DNA of 37,258 nucleotides from Helicobacter sp. (GCF_017502485.1 NZ_JAFVUX010000022.1:1-37258); one strand, 5' to 3'. Shown: positions 6,029 to 15,799, counted from the first letter of the stretch. Made by a program: numbers and translations. Notes: generated from the sequence alone by a model not told the origin.

Positions 6029-7894
6029 ATGGAACATACAATTACACCAGATAAACAAAGTGTCGAAAATTGTCTCAAAGGAAAAAGCTACTATATAGAT
6101 TTTTACCAAAGAGAATATGTTTGGTCAAAATACACCGCAGAAACTCTACTTAATGATATATTCTATATGTTCGAACTTGGTTACAATGAGCATAAAAACA
6201 GTGAAATTAGTGAAGAAATTATGGGAAAATATAATTGGTATTATCTAAATGTTTATATTACAAATAAAATACAAAGCAAAACTTATATTGTAGATGGACA
6301 ACAAAGACTATCGACGCTCACATTAATTGCTACAAAACTCTATCATCTCTCTAAGCAATACGAAAAGCTTGAGCATTTGTCTAAATTGCTGGCTGAGTGC
6401 ATTTATAGCAATAATGGTTTTGGGACTAGCTATAATTTAGACAATAAAAAACGACATAGAATAATGGAAGCAATTTTTCGTGAGGAAAGCTTTGAATCCA
6501 AGTATGAAAATATCACAGAAAAAACACTTAATGAGCGATATAAAGATATATCGGATTATCTTAACAACAAATTTAAAAATTCTGATGACAAAAAGTTAAA
6601 TTTTTTTATCTTATATTTCCTCAAACGTTTGGTTTTGGTGGAATTGGCAATTAATCAAAATGATACGCCAATGATTTTTGAAGTCATAAATGATAGAGGG
6701 GAATCACTTAAGCCTTTTGAGATACTTAAAGGAAAATTGATTGGCACACTAAATAAAGATGATACCGAATATTTTTGTAAAATTTGGGAGGATTCTCTTA
6801 AAAATTTGCCCAAGAAAGAAGATGAATTTTTTATTGATTTAATTAAATCAAAGTTTGTTTTTAAAAGGAATTCAGATATTGAGAAAAATATTAATCAATC
6901 TTATCATAGATACATATTTGAAGATAATTCCATATCGCAAGGTTTGGGCTTTAAAATCAGTGGTAATGATTGCCACATTTTAAATATTAAAAACTTCATT
7001 GAAAAAGAGATTAAATATTACGCAAAGTTATATTATAAAATTTGCAATAGCAACAATGAATTTTTAAAGTATTTAAATATAAATGAGCTTACTGGACAAT
7101 ATCAAATCATTCTTGCTGCGTGTAATATGGAAGATGCGAATGAAGATTGTAAGATCGAAATTATAGCTAGGGAGTATGAAAGATTATGGTTGCTTTTACA
7201 TCTTAATGGTATTTATGATAGCAACGAGCTTCAAGAGATTTCTTATGAATTAAACAAGAGGTTAAAGGGTATTGAAATTGATCGGTATGAATGTATTTTT
7301 GATTCCATACTTCAAGAAACTTTCAAAGAGAAAAGGCAAGCAGATAGGATACAGTCATTGCTTGAATACGAAATATTTATAACAAAAGATTACGCAAATA
7401 CAAATAAAAGATTATTGCGTTATCTATTTGCAAGAATAGAAAAATATATGTGTGAGCAAATCAAGATAAATCCTCAGAATAACATTGAATACATCACAAC
7501 AAAAACGGGAGACAAAACTGGCTATCATATTGAACACATTTTATCCCGCAATATAACTAATATAAAATTTTTTAGCAATGAAGAAGAATTTGACTCTCAA
7601 CGCAATATTCTAGGTGGACTTTTATTGCTTAAGGATAAAATAAACATTTCATCGAGCAATGAAGAATATGAAGACAAGCTTAAAACCTATAGTAATTCGC
7701 TTGTGTGGGGGCATACTCTCTGTGAAAGTTTTTATCATAAAACAAATCAATATTTTCTTGCTTTCAACGGTCGATTAAAAAATGAAAAAGGGGTAAGTTT
7801 CAAGCCTTATGACAAATTCGATAAAACTGCTCTCAATGAACGATCGCGACTTTTATATGAACTTATAAAAATTATTTGGAATGTGGATAGGTAA
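6029..7894 (+). CDS. GmrSD-like protein (DUF262 plus DUF1524), modification-dependent restriction
   Basis: This 621-residue protein has an N-terminal DUF262 (GmrS/ParB-like nucleotide-binding) domain with FYQREYVWS (25-33) and DGQQRLSTL (89-97). Its C-terminal DUF1524 (GmrD, HNH-like) domain has YHIEHILSRN (499-508) and NILGGLLLLKDKIN, with a following SN and lysine as in the family. Single-chain GmrSD proteins are type IV enzymes that cut phage DNA carrying modified, often glucosylated, cytosines; DUF262 proteins also act with phosphorothioate systems. The gene is distinctly AT-rich compared with ilvD and glmM, as expected for an acquired gene. AAGGATAT precedes the ATG. No dnd/ssp genes are nearby, so a stand-alone type IV enzyme fits best. 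The target modification is unknown. Confidence 0.85.
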   Translation: MEHTITPDKQSVENCLKGKSYYIDFYQREYVWSKYTAETLLNDIFYMFELGYNEHKNSEISEEIMGKYNWYYLNVYITNKIQSKTYIVDGQQRLSTLTLIATKLYHLSKQYEKLEHLSKLLAECIYSNNGFGTSYNLDNKKRHRIMEAIFREESFESKYENITEKTLNERYKDISDYLNNKFKNSDDKKLNFFILYFLKRLVLVELAINQNDTPMIFEVINDRGESLKPFEILKGKLIGTLNKDDTEYFCKIWEDSLKNLPKKEDEFFIDLIKSKFVFKRNSDIEKNINQSYHRYIFEDNSISQGLGFKISGNDCHILNIKNFIEKEIKYYAKLYYKICNSNNEFLKYLNINELTGQYQIILAACNMEDANEDCKIEIIAREYERLWLLLHLNGIYDSNELQEISYELNKRLKGIEIDRYECIFDSILQETFKEKRQADRIQSLLEYEIFITKDYANTNKRLLRYLFARIEKYMCEQIKINPQNNIEYITTKTGDKTGYHIEHILSRNITNIKFFSNEEEFDSQRNILGGLLLLKDKINISSSNEEYEDKLKTYSNSLVWGHTLCESFYHKTNQYFLAFNGRLKNEKGVSFKPYDKFDKTALNERSRLLYELIKIIWNVDR

Positions 7895-7909
7895 TCAATT
7901 TTCCTATCG

Positions 7910-7943
7910 TTTCTGCAGATAAAATTATATTTACCTGCAGAAA
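7910..7943. terminator. Inverted repeat after the GmrSD-like gene
   Basis: TTTCTGCAG (7910-7918) and CTGCAGAAA (7935-7943) are perfect complements around a 16-base AT-rich loop, 15 bases after the stop codon. It may end transcription of the GmrSD-like gene, although the run after it is mixed A/T. A recombination or protein-binding site is also possible. The stretch from 7944 to 8138 holds nothing recognisable. Confidence 0.35.
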
Positions 7944-8138
7944 ATATTTGCCAAAGCGATAAAATAAAATGATCTACAAAATGAGGGGGGAATGAGGGAG
8001 AGATTATCATAAAAGCGAAATGCCCCGCATTTATGTTAATACCAAACACGCAATAAAAAGCCATTTTTCTTACACTCTTGCAAAGCTTATGATGGCTCAA
8101 CTTTAGCTATTTTTCCAAAGTTTAAAGTGGATTCTACA

Positions 8139-8430
8139 ATGCTACAAGAAATATGCGATAAACTAAATAATACAGATTGGCAGGAGCTTGGATTTGTGTG
8201 TGATGGGCGGTTTCTTTGTCTCACAAAGAAGTTTAGAAAATTGTATGTTAGAGGCACATTTTGGAATGCAATAAGTTTTTATTTTATGAATATATAAGAC
8301 AAGTTTCATTTGTTGTATTTAAAAGCTATACAACTATCTCTAAAAAGTTTTTAGTGCGACTTATAGGGGATTACAAAGATTTAGTTTATGAGAGTAAAAT
8401 CACCAAAAACGCATATAAACACCCCTTTTA
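8139..8430 (+). pseudogene. Possible small gene broken by a frameshift
   Basis: From ATG 8139 a frame reads MLQEICDKLNNTDWQELGFV and on to GTFWNAIS before ending at 8297. Near 8275-8285, in the T-rich run, another frame continues smoothly with FLFYEYIRQVSFVVFKSY and then VRLIGDYKDLVYESKITKN. Together they would form one protein of about 95 residues that runs into the end of lspA. There is no convincing ribosome-binding site and the family is not recognised. It could also be non-coding DNA. Confidence 0.25.
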
Positions 8431-8433
8431 CAC

Positions 8434-8904
8434 TCAAGCCTTACGAGCAGCTTCCTTGCGACTCTTACGCTCATACACAAACCACTGCACAAGCAAAGCC
8501 CCCACGCCAATATCAATGCAAACATCTGCAAAGTTAAATATCGCAAACTCAAACCAATAATGCCAATACACATAATCCACAACCTTGCCATACACAAAGC
8601 GATCAATGACATTTGCGACCCCACCCCCTAGGATAAAGCCAAAGCCTAGCCAACACTGCCTAAACACTCCTTTTGCAAATACCAAGTACAAAGCTAGTCC
8701 CGCTAGCAGTGCGATTTGCACCCACTTAAGCCACCCTTGCAAAAATGCAAACATCGAAAATGCCGCGCCATCATTATAGACTAGCACAATAGAAATCGCC
8801 CTACTCTCCCAGCGAAACCCTTCTAGCACTTGTAGTTTTAGCCACTGATCTAGTAGCACCACACCAACAATAATGGCAAAAAACAGTCCCGCACGAAGTC
8901 TCAT
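8434..8904 (-). CDS. lspA: Lipoprotein signal peptidase (signal peptidase II)
   Basis: LspA is an inner-membrane aspartyl protease that removes the signal peptide from lipid-modified prolipoproteins, such as the lipoprotein encoded at 23116-23856. The 156-residue protein has four hydrophobic segments, an N-terminal LLDQWLK motif, the conserved NDGAAFSMF, the first catalytic Asp in GGGVANVIDRF and the second in FNFADVCIDIG. The ATG at 8904 was preferred to a GTG two codons upstream for its spacing from AGGTG. The gene starts 8 bases after the glmM stop, so the two are almost certainly co-transcribed and coupled, as I recall for the equivalent H. pylori pair. Confidence 0.96.
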   Translation of the reverse strand: MRLRAGLFFAIIVGVVLLDQWLKLQVLEGFRWESRAISIVLVYNDGAAFSMFAFLQGWLKWVQIALLAGLALYLVFAKGVFRQCWLGFGFILGGGVANVIDRFVYGKVVDYVYWHYWFEFAIFNFADVCIDIGVGALLVQWFVYERKSRKEAARKA

Positions 8905-8912
8905 ACACACAC

Positions 8913-10307
8913 CTACACAAGCTTCGCGCGTAAAAAGCTTTCCAACTCTTTTGCCGCAGTTTCTATCTCTTCACTCTCCTTGCCCTCCACTAAAATACGC
9001 AAAATATGCTCCGTGCCGGAGTAGCGGATAAGCGTGCGCATACCTGCCTTTTCTATCTGCTTACACAGCTCACTAAAGCCATTGATAGATTCTAGTGGAG
9101 TTTTTTCAAACACTTTTAGATTGATAAGCTTTTGTGGGTAGAGTGAGAAAGGGTTTAGAGCCTCGTGGCTTGAAGTTTTCTTGCGTAAGACTAATGCCAT
9201 CACAACAATCGCGCTCATCAGCCCATCACCAGTGGTGGAGTAATCGCTAAATATGATATGCCCACTTTGCTCACCGCCAAAGTTGCTACCACACTTTTTC
9301 ATCGCATCAAAGACATATTTATCCCCCACATCACACCGCTGCAAGCTTATATGACACTCAGCCAAAAACTCTTCTAACGCGAGATTGCTCATCTGCGTAG
9401 CGACAATCGTGTTAGATTCGAGCTCACCTATAGAGCGCATATACTCCCCAAGCGCACCTAACAAAACATCGCCGTGAATAATCTTACCCATATTATCGAC
9501 CACCACCAGCCTATCCGCATCACCATCAAACGCAAACCCAATATCCGCGCGGTATTTAAGCACTTCATTTGCTAAATCTTGTGGGTGCATAGCCCCACAC
9601 TGTTCGTTGATATTAAAGCCATTTGGCATATTGTTGATAACAACCACATCAGCCCCTAGCTCGCTAAAAATTGTAGGCGCGACTTTGTAGGCTGCTCCAT
9701 TGGCGCAGTCAAGCACAATACGCAAGCCCTGTAAGCTCAGCTCTTTGGGGAAAGAGTTTTTAATATGCACGATATAGCGTCCCACCACATCATCAATGCG
9801 CTTTGAGCTACCAATCTCCTGCCCTACTTTGTGGCTTTGAGCTAGTAGCTGCTTGTTGTGGTAAATTTTTTCTATTTGCGCTTCAGCACTCTCATCAAGC
9901 TTGTTGCCAAAACGATCGAAAAACTTTATCCCATTATCATCAAATGGATTATGGCTCGCACTTATCATAATCCCAGCATCACAGCGCATATCTGCGGTAA
10001 GAAAGGCTATCGCAGGAGTAGGCATAGGACCTACTTGGATCACATCATAGCCCACTGAAGTTAGCGCACTTACTAGAGCATTTTCTATCATATAACCACT
10101 CCGGCGCGTGTCTTTGCCAAGCAGAATTTTGTTACTAGAGCGGATGCTTTTCTGTTTAGCAAGCTCATGGAAATACAACCCAGCAGCGATCCCAAGCTCA
10201 ATGCAAAATGCCGGCGTGATAAGTGATCCAGCCCTACCTCGCACACCATCAGTGCCAAAGATTTTAGCTGGATTCTGGGATTTTGTCGATAAAGTTTTTT
10301 TACTCAT
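8913..10307 (-). CDS. glmM: Phosphoglucosamine mutase
   Basis: GlmM converts glucosamine-6-phosphate to glucosamine-1-phosphate on the route to UDP-GlcNAc for peptidoglycan and lipopolysaccharide. At 464 residues it carries all alpha-phosphohexomutase landmarks: [10 protein letters not shown] near the N-terminus, the phosphoserine loop [12 protein letters not shown] with Ser118, the Mg-binding DGDADR (261-266), the sugar-binding GEQSGH and the phosphate-binding [11 protein letters not shown]. An N-terminal extension of about 12 residues with 'KSQNPAK' precedes the fold. Its promoter must lie in the short space shared with the divergent rpsT. The gene was called ureC in H. pylori; no urease genes are adjacent here. 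Confidence 0.97.
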   Translation of the reverse strand: MSKKTLSTKSQNPAKIFGTDGVRGRAGSLITPAFCIELGIAAGLYFHELAKQKSIRSSNKILLGKDTRRSGYMIENALVSALTSVGYDVIQVGPMPTPAIAFLTADMRCDAGIMISASHNPFDDNGIKFFDRFGNKLDESAEAQIEKIYHNKQLLAQSHKVGQEIGSSKRIDDVVGRYIVHIKNSFPKELSLQGLRIVLDCANGAAYKVAPTIFSELGADVVVINNMPNGFNINEQCGAMHPQDLANEVLKYRADIGFAFDGDADRLVVVDNMGKIIHGDVLLGALGEYMRSIGELESNTIVATQMSNLALEEFLAECHISLQRCDVGDKYVFDAMKKCGSNFGGEQSGHIIFSDYSTTGDGLMSAIVVMALVLRKKTSSHEALNPFSLYPQKLINLKVFEKTPLESINGFSELCKQIEKAGMRTLIRYSGTEHILRILVEGKESEEIETAAKELESFLRAKLV

Positions 10308-10408
10308 TGAAACTGCTCCTACTTCTCTTACCTTCGGGAATTAAACTGCTTTTAAATAAAGACTAGGCACAATAATGCCCTAAAATTTTTTACAAAAGGA
10401 TTAAGCCA

Positions 10409-10681
10409 ATGGCAAACCACAAGTCTGCAGAGAAGAGAATCCGCCAAACCATAAAGCGTACCGAACGCAACCGCTACTATCGCACAAGAATCAAAAACAT
10501 TATTAAAGCAGTACGCGAAAGTGTAGCAAGTAGCGACCTAGCAAAAGCGCAAGAAGCTTTCAAAATCGCTAACAAAGAACTCCATAAATTTGTCAGCAAA
10601 GGCATTATGAAGAAAAACACCGCCGCGCGTAAAGTTAGTCGCCTTAATGCCGCTGTAAAAAAGCTTGCCCAATCTGCCTAA
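10409..10681 (+). CDS. rpsT: 30S ribosomal protein S20
   Basis: A 90-residue, strongly basic protein beginning [20 protein letters not shown], the typical S20 start, with [11 protein letters not shown] and a C-terminal [20 protein letters not shown]20 binds the 5' and 3'-minor domains of 16S rRNA and helps early 30S assembly. AAAGGATTAAGCC precedes the ATG. It is divergent from glmM and is followed 48 bases later by prfA, with which it is probably co-transcribed. Confidence 0.98.
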   Translation: MANHKSAEKRIRQTIKRTERNRYYRTRIKNIIKAVRESVASSDLAKAQEAFKIANKELHKFVSKGIMKKNTAARKVSRLNAAVKKLAQSA

Positions 10682-10729
10682 CTTCTTTTGAAAGATGCCT
10701 AGGGCATCATCGACCAATTAAGGACTCCT

Positions 10730-11794
10730 ATGCTTAGCACTACGCTACTTCCTATTATCGCGCGCTATGATGAGATAAGCGATCTTCTCTCCCGCCCAGA
10801 AATAGTAGCAGATGTCAAGCAGCTAACCGCCCTTAGCAAAGAGCAAAGCCAAATCCAAGAAATCACCGAGCAAGCTAGAATCTATCTTACCACCCTAGAA
10901 TCCATACAAGAAAACAAGCTACTTTTAGAAGACAAAGAGCTAAGCGAGCTTGCTAAAGAAGAGCTAAAAGCCCTAGAATCTGTGAAAACAGAGCTAGAAG
11001 AAAGCTTGCGTGTGCTACTGATCCCAAAAGACCCAAATGACGATAAAAATATCTACCTAGAATTGCGCGCAGGCACAGGCGGGGATGAAGCGGGGATTTT
11101 TGTAGGAGACTTGTTCCGCGCATATTGTCGCTATGCAGATATGAAAGACTGGAAAGTTGAGATTATAAGCTCAAGTGAAAATGATGTAGGCGGGTATAAG
11201 GAAATTATCGCACTTATCAAAGGCTCTGGAGTTTTCTCTAAGCTTAAGTTTGAGGGAGGCACACATCGTGTCCAACGTGTCCCTCAAACTGAATCCCAAG
11301 GTAGAATCCACACTTCTGCTATCACCGTGGCGATTATGCCAGAAGTCGATGATGTGGAGATCACTATCAGCCCAAATGATTTGCGCATAGAGGTCTTCCG
11401 TGCAGGCGGGCATGGCGGACAATGTGTCAATACTACGGATTCTGCGGTGCGTATCACGCATATCCCCACGGGCATTAGCGTTTCTATGCAGGATGAAAAA
11501 TCCCAGCACAAAAACAAGGATAAAGCGATGAAGATTCTAAAAGCTAGAATCTATGAAGCCCAGCTTGCCGAGCAAATGGAGCAAAACTCCCAAGCCCGCA
11601 AAGATCAAGTGGGGAGCGGGGATAGAAGTGAGCGCATACGCACTTACAACTACCCACAAAACCGCTTAACAGATCATCGTATTAACACCACACTTTACAG
11701 CCTAGAAGAAATAATGCTCTCAGGCAATCTAGATGCTATCATTGACCCGCTAATAGCCCACGCCCAGTCTCTTGCCCTAAGCGCGCAAGAGTGA
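10730..11794 (+). CDS. prfA: Peptide chain release factor 1
   Basis: RF1 recognises UAA and UAG stop codons and triggers peptide release. The 354-residue protein has the PCRF domain in its first half, the stretch [15 protein letters not shown], and the catalytic GGQ loop at 229-231 inside [18 protein letters not shown], whose glutamine is the substrate of the PrmC methyltransferase. The [20 protein letters not shown] motif is typical of RF1/RF2, and the length and N-terminus fit RF1. It follows rpsT. A weak hairpin (GATGCC/GGCATC, 10694-10708) sits in the gap. The 125-base space to the convergent outer-membrane gene holds only TAGATTCTA-type repeats. Confidence 0.96.
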   Translation: MLSTTLLPIIARYDEISDLLSRPEIVADVKQLTALSKEQSQIQEITEQARIYLTTLESIQENKLLLEDKELSELAKEELKALESVKTELEESLRVLLIPKDPNDDKNIYLELRAGTGGDEAGIFVGDLFRAYCRYADMKDWKVEIISSSENDVGGYKEIIALIKGSGVFSKLKFEGGTHRVQRVPQTESQGRIHTSAITVAIMPEVDDVEITISPNDLRIEVFRAGGHGGQCVNTTDSAVRITHIPTGISVSMQDEKSQHKNKDKAMKILKARIYEAQLAEQMEQNSQARKDQVGSGDRSERIRTYNYPQNRLTDHRINTTLYSLEEIMLSGNLDAIIDPLIAHAQSLALSAQE

Positions 11795-11919
11795 TTAGCG
11801 CAAAGACTATGTGTAAAAAGCCACTACAAAATCACCTAGGATCTACTAGATTCTAGCTACCTACCACATAGAATCTAACCGCACTAGACAAGCCACGCGA
11901 TAAACTCTAGCGTTCGAAT

Positions 11920-13536
11920 CTAAAATGAGATATTTCCACCCACACGCACATTAAGATAGCGTGGGAAGCGGTAGCCCTGCGCCTCTCCTAGCTCTGTGCC
12001 AGCCTGCACTGCTACATCTAAAAGCCCTAAAATATTTACCCCCCCTGTGATAATGAGCCCATCATCTTGGCGTAGATCTTTCATAAGTCCAGCGCGCAAG
12101 TCAAATGCCTTAATGTCAAACTTCACACCACCGCCTATCATCTGGCTAAATGGGCGATTGAAGCTATCGCTTAACATTTCATTTTTCCACAAATCCACAT
12201 CAAAAGCAAAGACAAATTTGTTTTGATTATATGCTATCCCAGCGCGGTATTGAGGCTTTATAGCAATCTCACCAGTGCTGTATTGGAAAGTAGGAGTGTT
12301 GATATTTTTTGCCACGACACCAAAGGTAAGGTAGCGGAAATTAGGCAAATCTATCTCTAGCATAGTTCCCACATCTACTGCTACGGCGGCTTTGGTCTCA
12401 AAATTCTTCCCCGATAGAAAGTTCCTACCCTCTGTGGCAAAATCTGTTTTGGTTGAGAGTGCGATATTGCTAAGAATATTGCTAGCGCTCATTAAGCGCG
12501 CAGAAATCCCTAGATTCCAATTCATATTACTAAAGTAAAGAGTGTGTGCATAGCCTATGGGTATCTCCGTGATCCAAAATCCACGCGTAACAACAGAGTG
12601 CGCATCACCCTGCTTTAAGGCATACTCAAGTGAATGCTGTTTATAGTCATTCTCATCTGTGTTTTTGTAGGAGAATCTCCCATCTTCTGTGCTGATTTTG
12701 TAGTATTTACTGCTAGAGTTAATGATAAGAGCCATACGATTAGGATCGATTTTCGCCGAAGTCGCGCCATAAAATGATGAGAAAAGTCCCACACCAAATG
12801 TCCCCAAAGTCCCACGCAAAAATGCGGGAGCAAACTGCAGTGCCACACCATTTTGACTAGTGAAATTTAGAGCATTTTCCTCTAGCGCGCTTTTAAGATT
12901 GGCAAAATCTTTGATCGCTTGATCAAGCCCTAGATCCCCACCAAAGCCGATGTCAATATTTTGGATATCACCATTACTATCTATTTTTAGACTCCCAAAA
13001 TCCACATTTCCAGCAATAGAACTTAAAAGATTCGATGTTCCTACTTCACTTTTGATATTACTGATAAGAGTCCCCCATTTGCTTGGGTCTGGATTTTGCT
13101 GCTGGAAAGTTTGAAGCTTTTGCTCTAAGCTCTGCCCACCACCACTACCGCCTCCTCCACCCCCCCCAGAGGCTAATGTTTTATCAAGTGCGTTGCCTAG
13201 CGCTTTTTGAAATTCTGCTTGTGTGCCGCTTCCACTTGTTGCACTCATAAGAGAAGCAAAATTTTGCGCACTAGTAGCGAAATTCTCAAGGTTGATATTA
13301 GCGATTTTATCAAGATTCTTCTCTCTCACACCAAACCCGAGAGAATAGCCAAAACGCACGCTATTTTCCGCGCTCAAAAGTGCTGGATTATAATACAGCG
13401 CAAAAGGAGAATTTTTAAGTGCGACCCCTGCCCCACCCATACCAGCAGAGACATTACCCATCACGCCAAACTCTAGCCCAAAGCTACTGGAAGCAGCAAA
13501 TGCCCAGAGCACTAGCCTATGCGGATAAATGCGCAT
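11920..13536 (-). CDS. Outer-membrane beta-barrel protein, FadL/TraF-like
   Basis: The 538-residue protein starts with a signal-peptide-like stretch (LVLWAFAASSSFG) followed by NVSAGMGGAGVALKNSPFAL and YYNPALLS, the N-terminal signature of OmpP1/FadL-like and 'conjugal transfer TraF-like' outer-membrane proteins. The C-terminal half has alternating strands and ends in RFPRYLNVRVGGNISF, an aromatic-terminated barrel end. A long insertion (about residues 90-220) is glycine- and leucine/asparagine-rich and includes a glycine run encoded by a G8 tract. A role in uptake of hydrophobic compounds or in envelope integrity is plausible but unproven. It is the last gene of the minus-strand string, 5 bases after the UspA-like gene. 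I recall H. pylori also having outer-membrane protein genes next to prfA. Confidence 0.75.
   Translation of the reverse strand: MRIYPHRLVLWAFAASSSFGLEFGVMGNVSAGMGGAGVALKNSPFALYYNPALLSAENSVRFGYSLGFGVREKNLDKIANINLENFATSAQNFASLMSATSGSGTQAEFQKALGNALDKTLASGGGGGGGSGGGQSLEQKLQTFQQQNPDPSKWGTLISNIKSEVGTSNLLSSIAGNVDFGSLKIDSNGDIQNIDIGFGGDLGLDQAIKDFANLKSALEENALNFTSQNGVALQFAPAFLRGTLGTFGVGLFSSFYGATSAKIDPNRMALIINSSSKYYKISTEDGRFSYKNTDENDYKQHSLEYALKQGDAHSVVTRGFWITEIPIGYAHTLYFSNMNWNLGISARLMSASNILSNIALSTKTDFATEGRNFLSGKNFETKAAVAVDVGTMLEIDLPNFRYLTFGVVAKNINTPTFQYSTGEIAIKPQYRAGIAYNQNKFVFAFDVDLWKNEMLSDSFNRPFSQMIGGGVKFDIKAFDLRAGLMKDLRQDDGLIITGGVNILGLLDVAVQAGTELGEAQGYRFPRYLNVRVGGNISF
13160..13167 (-). repeat. G8 homopolymer tract inside the outer-membrane gene
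   Basis: Eight consecutive C on the plus strand (eight G on the coding strand) lie in the codons for the glycine run of the outer-membrane protein. A change of one base would shift the frame and truncate the protein at about residue 130. G/C tracts of this length are classical sites of slipped-strand phase variation in Helicobacter and Campylobacter. Confidence 0.7.
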
Positions 13537-13541
13537 AATAC

Positions 13542-13958
13542 CTACTTCGCTACAAGCACCGGAATAGGAGATGAGCTTACAAAGCTATTTTGATGTGAGC
13601 TAAAGATCCTATGTAGCATAGAAGATTCACTAGCCCCAATCACAAGTAAGTCATAGCCATCAGCGATCTCTAGCACCACATCAATTGGATTCCCCGTGCG
13701 CAAAATCTTCTTACACGCTATCCCTTCTGTCTTAAATGTCTGCTCAAACTCATCTAAAATTTCATTGCTCTTTTCATTTTCAATGCTTTCAATCATCCCA
13801 TAATCCACAATCCCACTCTCCGCATACATAAGTACCTCTGGAGTTACATGCAAGAGTGTTAGCTCTACTTCTTGGCGTTGTCCAAATAGCCTAATAATTG
13901 TCTTTATTGCCGCACGACACTCTTCTGTATCGCTCACACCAAACAACAATTTCACCAT
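13542..13958 (-). CDS. Universal stress protein (UspA family)
   Basis: A 138-residue single-domain Usp protein. MVKLLFGVSDTEECRAAIKT gives the first strand and helix, and the last strands are YDLLVIGASES and SPIPVLVAK. The nucleotide loop normally reads G-x2-G-x9-G-S/T; here it is GASESSMLHR with no second glycine, so ATP binding is doubtful and the protein may be of the non-ATP-binding UspA type. The start at 13958 was preferred to an upstream in-frame one because AAGGAG lies 7 bases before it and it begins the fold. It lies between the CiaD-like gene and the outer-membrane gene. Confidence 0.85.
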   Translation of the reverse strand: MVKLLFGVSDTEECRAAIKTIIRLFGQRQEVELTLLHVTPEVLMYAESGIVDYGMIESIENEKSNEILDEFEQTFKTEGIACKKILRTGNPIDVVLEIADGYDLLVIGASESSMLHRIFSSHQNSFVSSSPIPVLVAK

Positions 13959-14020
13959 AAACACTCCTTGGGTAAAATGATTTATTGTAGCAAATCTCAC
14001 TAATTGTAAATATCGCCTAA

Positions 14021-14437
14021 TCACTCGCTTTTCTGTAAAATCTCATCGATTACACAAAGCTGATATTGCAAAAACCGCACCACTAATTCAAGCTTGTTTT
14101 GCGTATCTTGCAGTTCAGGCATTTTGAGTCCTTCAAATAGCACAAGAAGTTTTTCCCTGAGATTTTCTAAATAGGCAGCGCCATCTTGCCCTAGCCCAAA
14201 CTCCTGTGCATTAGGGGGGATAATCTTGCCATTTTTAACAGGGCTAGATTCTATGCTTGTCTTTGGTAAAGTAGGCTTAGATTTGCTTGGCTCACTAGAA
14301 TCCACAGAAGATCTCACCTGCTGCAAACTAGAATCTAGCAAGCTAGATTCTATGTTTTTATCTACTTTATCTGGATCTTGTGCCACCTCATCAAGGGTTT
14401 GTAAAATCAAGTCCTTTAGCTCCATATTTTCCCCCAT
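14021..14437 (-). CDS. CiaD-like domain protein (tentative)
   Basis: A 138-residue protein with no signal peptide or membrane segment. The N-terminal MELKDLILQTLDEVAQDPD and the C-terminal AAYLENLREKLLVLFEGLK are separated by a disordered serine/proline-rich linker. I recall the FLENLRERLLVLFEG pattern from the CiaD-like domain of Campylobacter and Helicobacter proteins; Campylobacter CiaD is a secreted effector that alters host signalling. The assignment rests on memory of that motif only. The linker is built largely from LDSS/ESS units encoded by TAGATTCTA-type repeats. AAGGGG precedes the chosen ATG; an internal ATG four codons later is also possible. It lies between the TPR and UspA-like genes. 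Confidence 0.5.
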   Translation of the reverse strand: MGENMELKDLILQTLDEVAQDPDKVDKNIESSLLDSSLQQVRSSVDSSEPSKSKPTLPKTSIESSPVKNGKIIPPNAQEFGLGQDGAAYLENLREKLLVLFEGLKMPELQDTQNKLELVVRFLQYQLCVIDEILQKSE

Positions 14438-14452
14438 ACTTGCCCCTTACTC

Positions 14453-14701
14453 CTAGCCTAAAAGCCACCGCTCAAGTTTTTGATAATCACTCTGTGTTGT
14501 CGCATTGACAAATAACGCGAGCTTATCTTCATTCACACCGCTAAACTTATGCTTCTTAGTTTTTAAGCGTATAAGCGCGCTTTTAGCCTCTGTATTATTT
14601 GGATCTCTTTTTATCATCTCTTCATAAATCACTATTGCTTCTTCGGTATGCCCTTGCATTTCATAAATACTAGCAAGCGTGCTGGTGCTAATTGCCATCA
14701 T
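14453..14701 (-). CDS. Small tetratricopeptide-repeat protein
   Basis: This 82-residue protein starts with a TPR-like helix pair: [20 protein letters not shown] then [20 protein letters not shown], with the consensus Gly, Ala and Pro positions. The C-terminus ([19 protein letters not shown]) is not recognised. TPR proteins mediate protein-protein contacts; the partner is unknown. The first ATG overlaps the leuB stop as ATGA, and a second ATG directly follows; AGGAG upstream fits either. The overlap argues for translational coupling to leuB. Confidence 0.75.
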   Translation of the reverse strand: MMAISTSTLASIYEMQGHTEEAIVIYEEMIKRDPNNTEAKSALIRLKTKKHKFSGVNEDKLALFVNATTQSDYQKLERWLLG

Positions 14702-15768
14702 TCTTCTCCTACAACAGCTTGGGCGATGAGATCGCCCATTTCCTGTGTGCCACAAAGCTTCTTACATCCAAATTGTGCAATATCCTTCGTACGCGCACCA
14801 CTGCGTAGCACTGCACTCACGGCACTGCGCACCGCCCTAGCTGCTTCCATCTGCCCCAAAGACATCTCAAGTAACATTGCCGCACTAAGGATGGCAGCGA
14901 TTGGATTAGCAATACCCTGCCCTGCTATATCAGGCGCAGAGCCGTGTATAGGCTCATAAAGTGCATATCGCGCACCTATGCTGGCACTTGGGAGTAAGCC
15001 AATAGAGCCTGTGATTTGGCTTGCTTCATCGCTCAAAATATCGCCAAAGAGATTACTAGTAAGTATCACATCAAACTGCCTAGGATCGCGGATGAGCTGC
15101 ATACTTGCATTATCGACATACTGATGACTTAAAACAACCTGCGGATACTCTTTTGCCACTCTCTCTACCACCTCGCGCCATAGCTCGCTTACTTCAAGCA
15201 CATTAGCCTTATCTACAGAGCAGAGCCTTTTAGATCGCGATAATGCTAGGGCAAACGCCTTGTGGGCAATTTGCTCAATTTCTTGCACACTATATATCAT
15301 CGTATTGTAAGCACGCTCCTTTTCCTTCGCTCTTGGAGTGCCAAAGTAAATCCCAGATATAAGCTCTCGAACGATCAAAATATCCACACCTTTAATAATC
15401 TCTGGCTTCAGTGTGCTAGCATCAAGTAGCTCATCAAACACAATCGCGGGGCGTAAGTTGGCAAAGACTCCAAGCTCCTTACGCAAGCGCAAAAGCCCAG
15501 ATTCTGGGCGTTTATCTTTGGGGAGATTATCCCACTTCTGCCCACCAATAGCACCAAATAGCACCGCCTTTGCGCTCAATATACCCTGCAAGCTCTCTTT
15601 GGGCAAAGGATCGCCATAATTATCATACGCACATCCGCCCATCATATATTCGCTAAATTCACAAGAAATCCCAAACTTCTCACACACTACGCGCAAGACT
15701 TTTAATGCTTCATTTACGACTTCTATACCTATTCCATCGCCTTTAATAACCGCTATAGATTCTGCCAT
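14698..15768 (-). CDS. leuB: 3-isopropylmalate dehydrogenase
   Basis: LeuB oxidises and decarboxylates 3-isopropylmalate to 2-ketoisocaproate with NAD, the third leucine-specific step. At 356 residues it shows [13 protein letters not shown] at the N-terminus, the substrate-binding [30 protein letters not shown], the metal-binding Asp in [16 protein letters not shown] and the NAD-binding [24 protein letters not shown] lies directly before the ATG. It follows leuD by 31 bases. leuA and leuC are not in the window, so the leucine genes are split in this genome. Confidence 0.97.
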   Translation of the reverse strand: MAESIAVIKGDGIGIEVVNEALKVLRVVCEKFGISCEFSEYMMGGCAYDNYGDPLPKESLQGILSAKAVLFGAIGGQKWDNLPKDKRPESGLLRLRKELGVFANLRPAIVFDELLDASTLKPEIIKGVDILIVRELISGIYFGTPRAKEKERAYNTMIYSVQEIEQIAHKAFALALSRSKRLCSVDKANVLEVSELWREVVERVAKEYPQVVLSHQYVDNASMQLIRDPRQFDVILTSNLFGDILSDEASQITGSIGLLPSASIGARYALYEPIHGSAPDIAGQGIANPIAAILSAAMLLEMSLGQMEAARAVRSAVSAVLRSGARTKDIAQFGCKKLCGTQEMGDLIAQAVVGEE

Positions 15769-15799
15769 TTTCGCTCCTTGCTCTCACTTAGTTAAAGAC

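Noticed and set aside
10694-10708. Hairpin GATGCC/GGCATC between rpsT and prfA
   Set aside because: Only six base pairs and no T run; not convincing as a terminator or attenuator.
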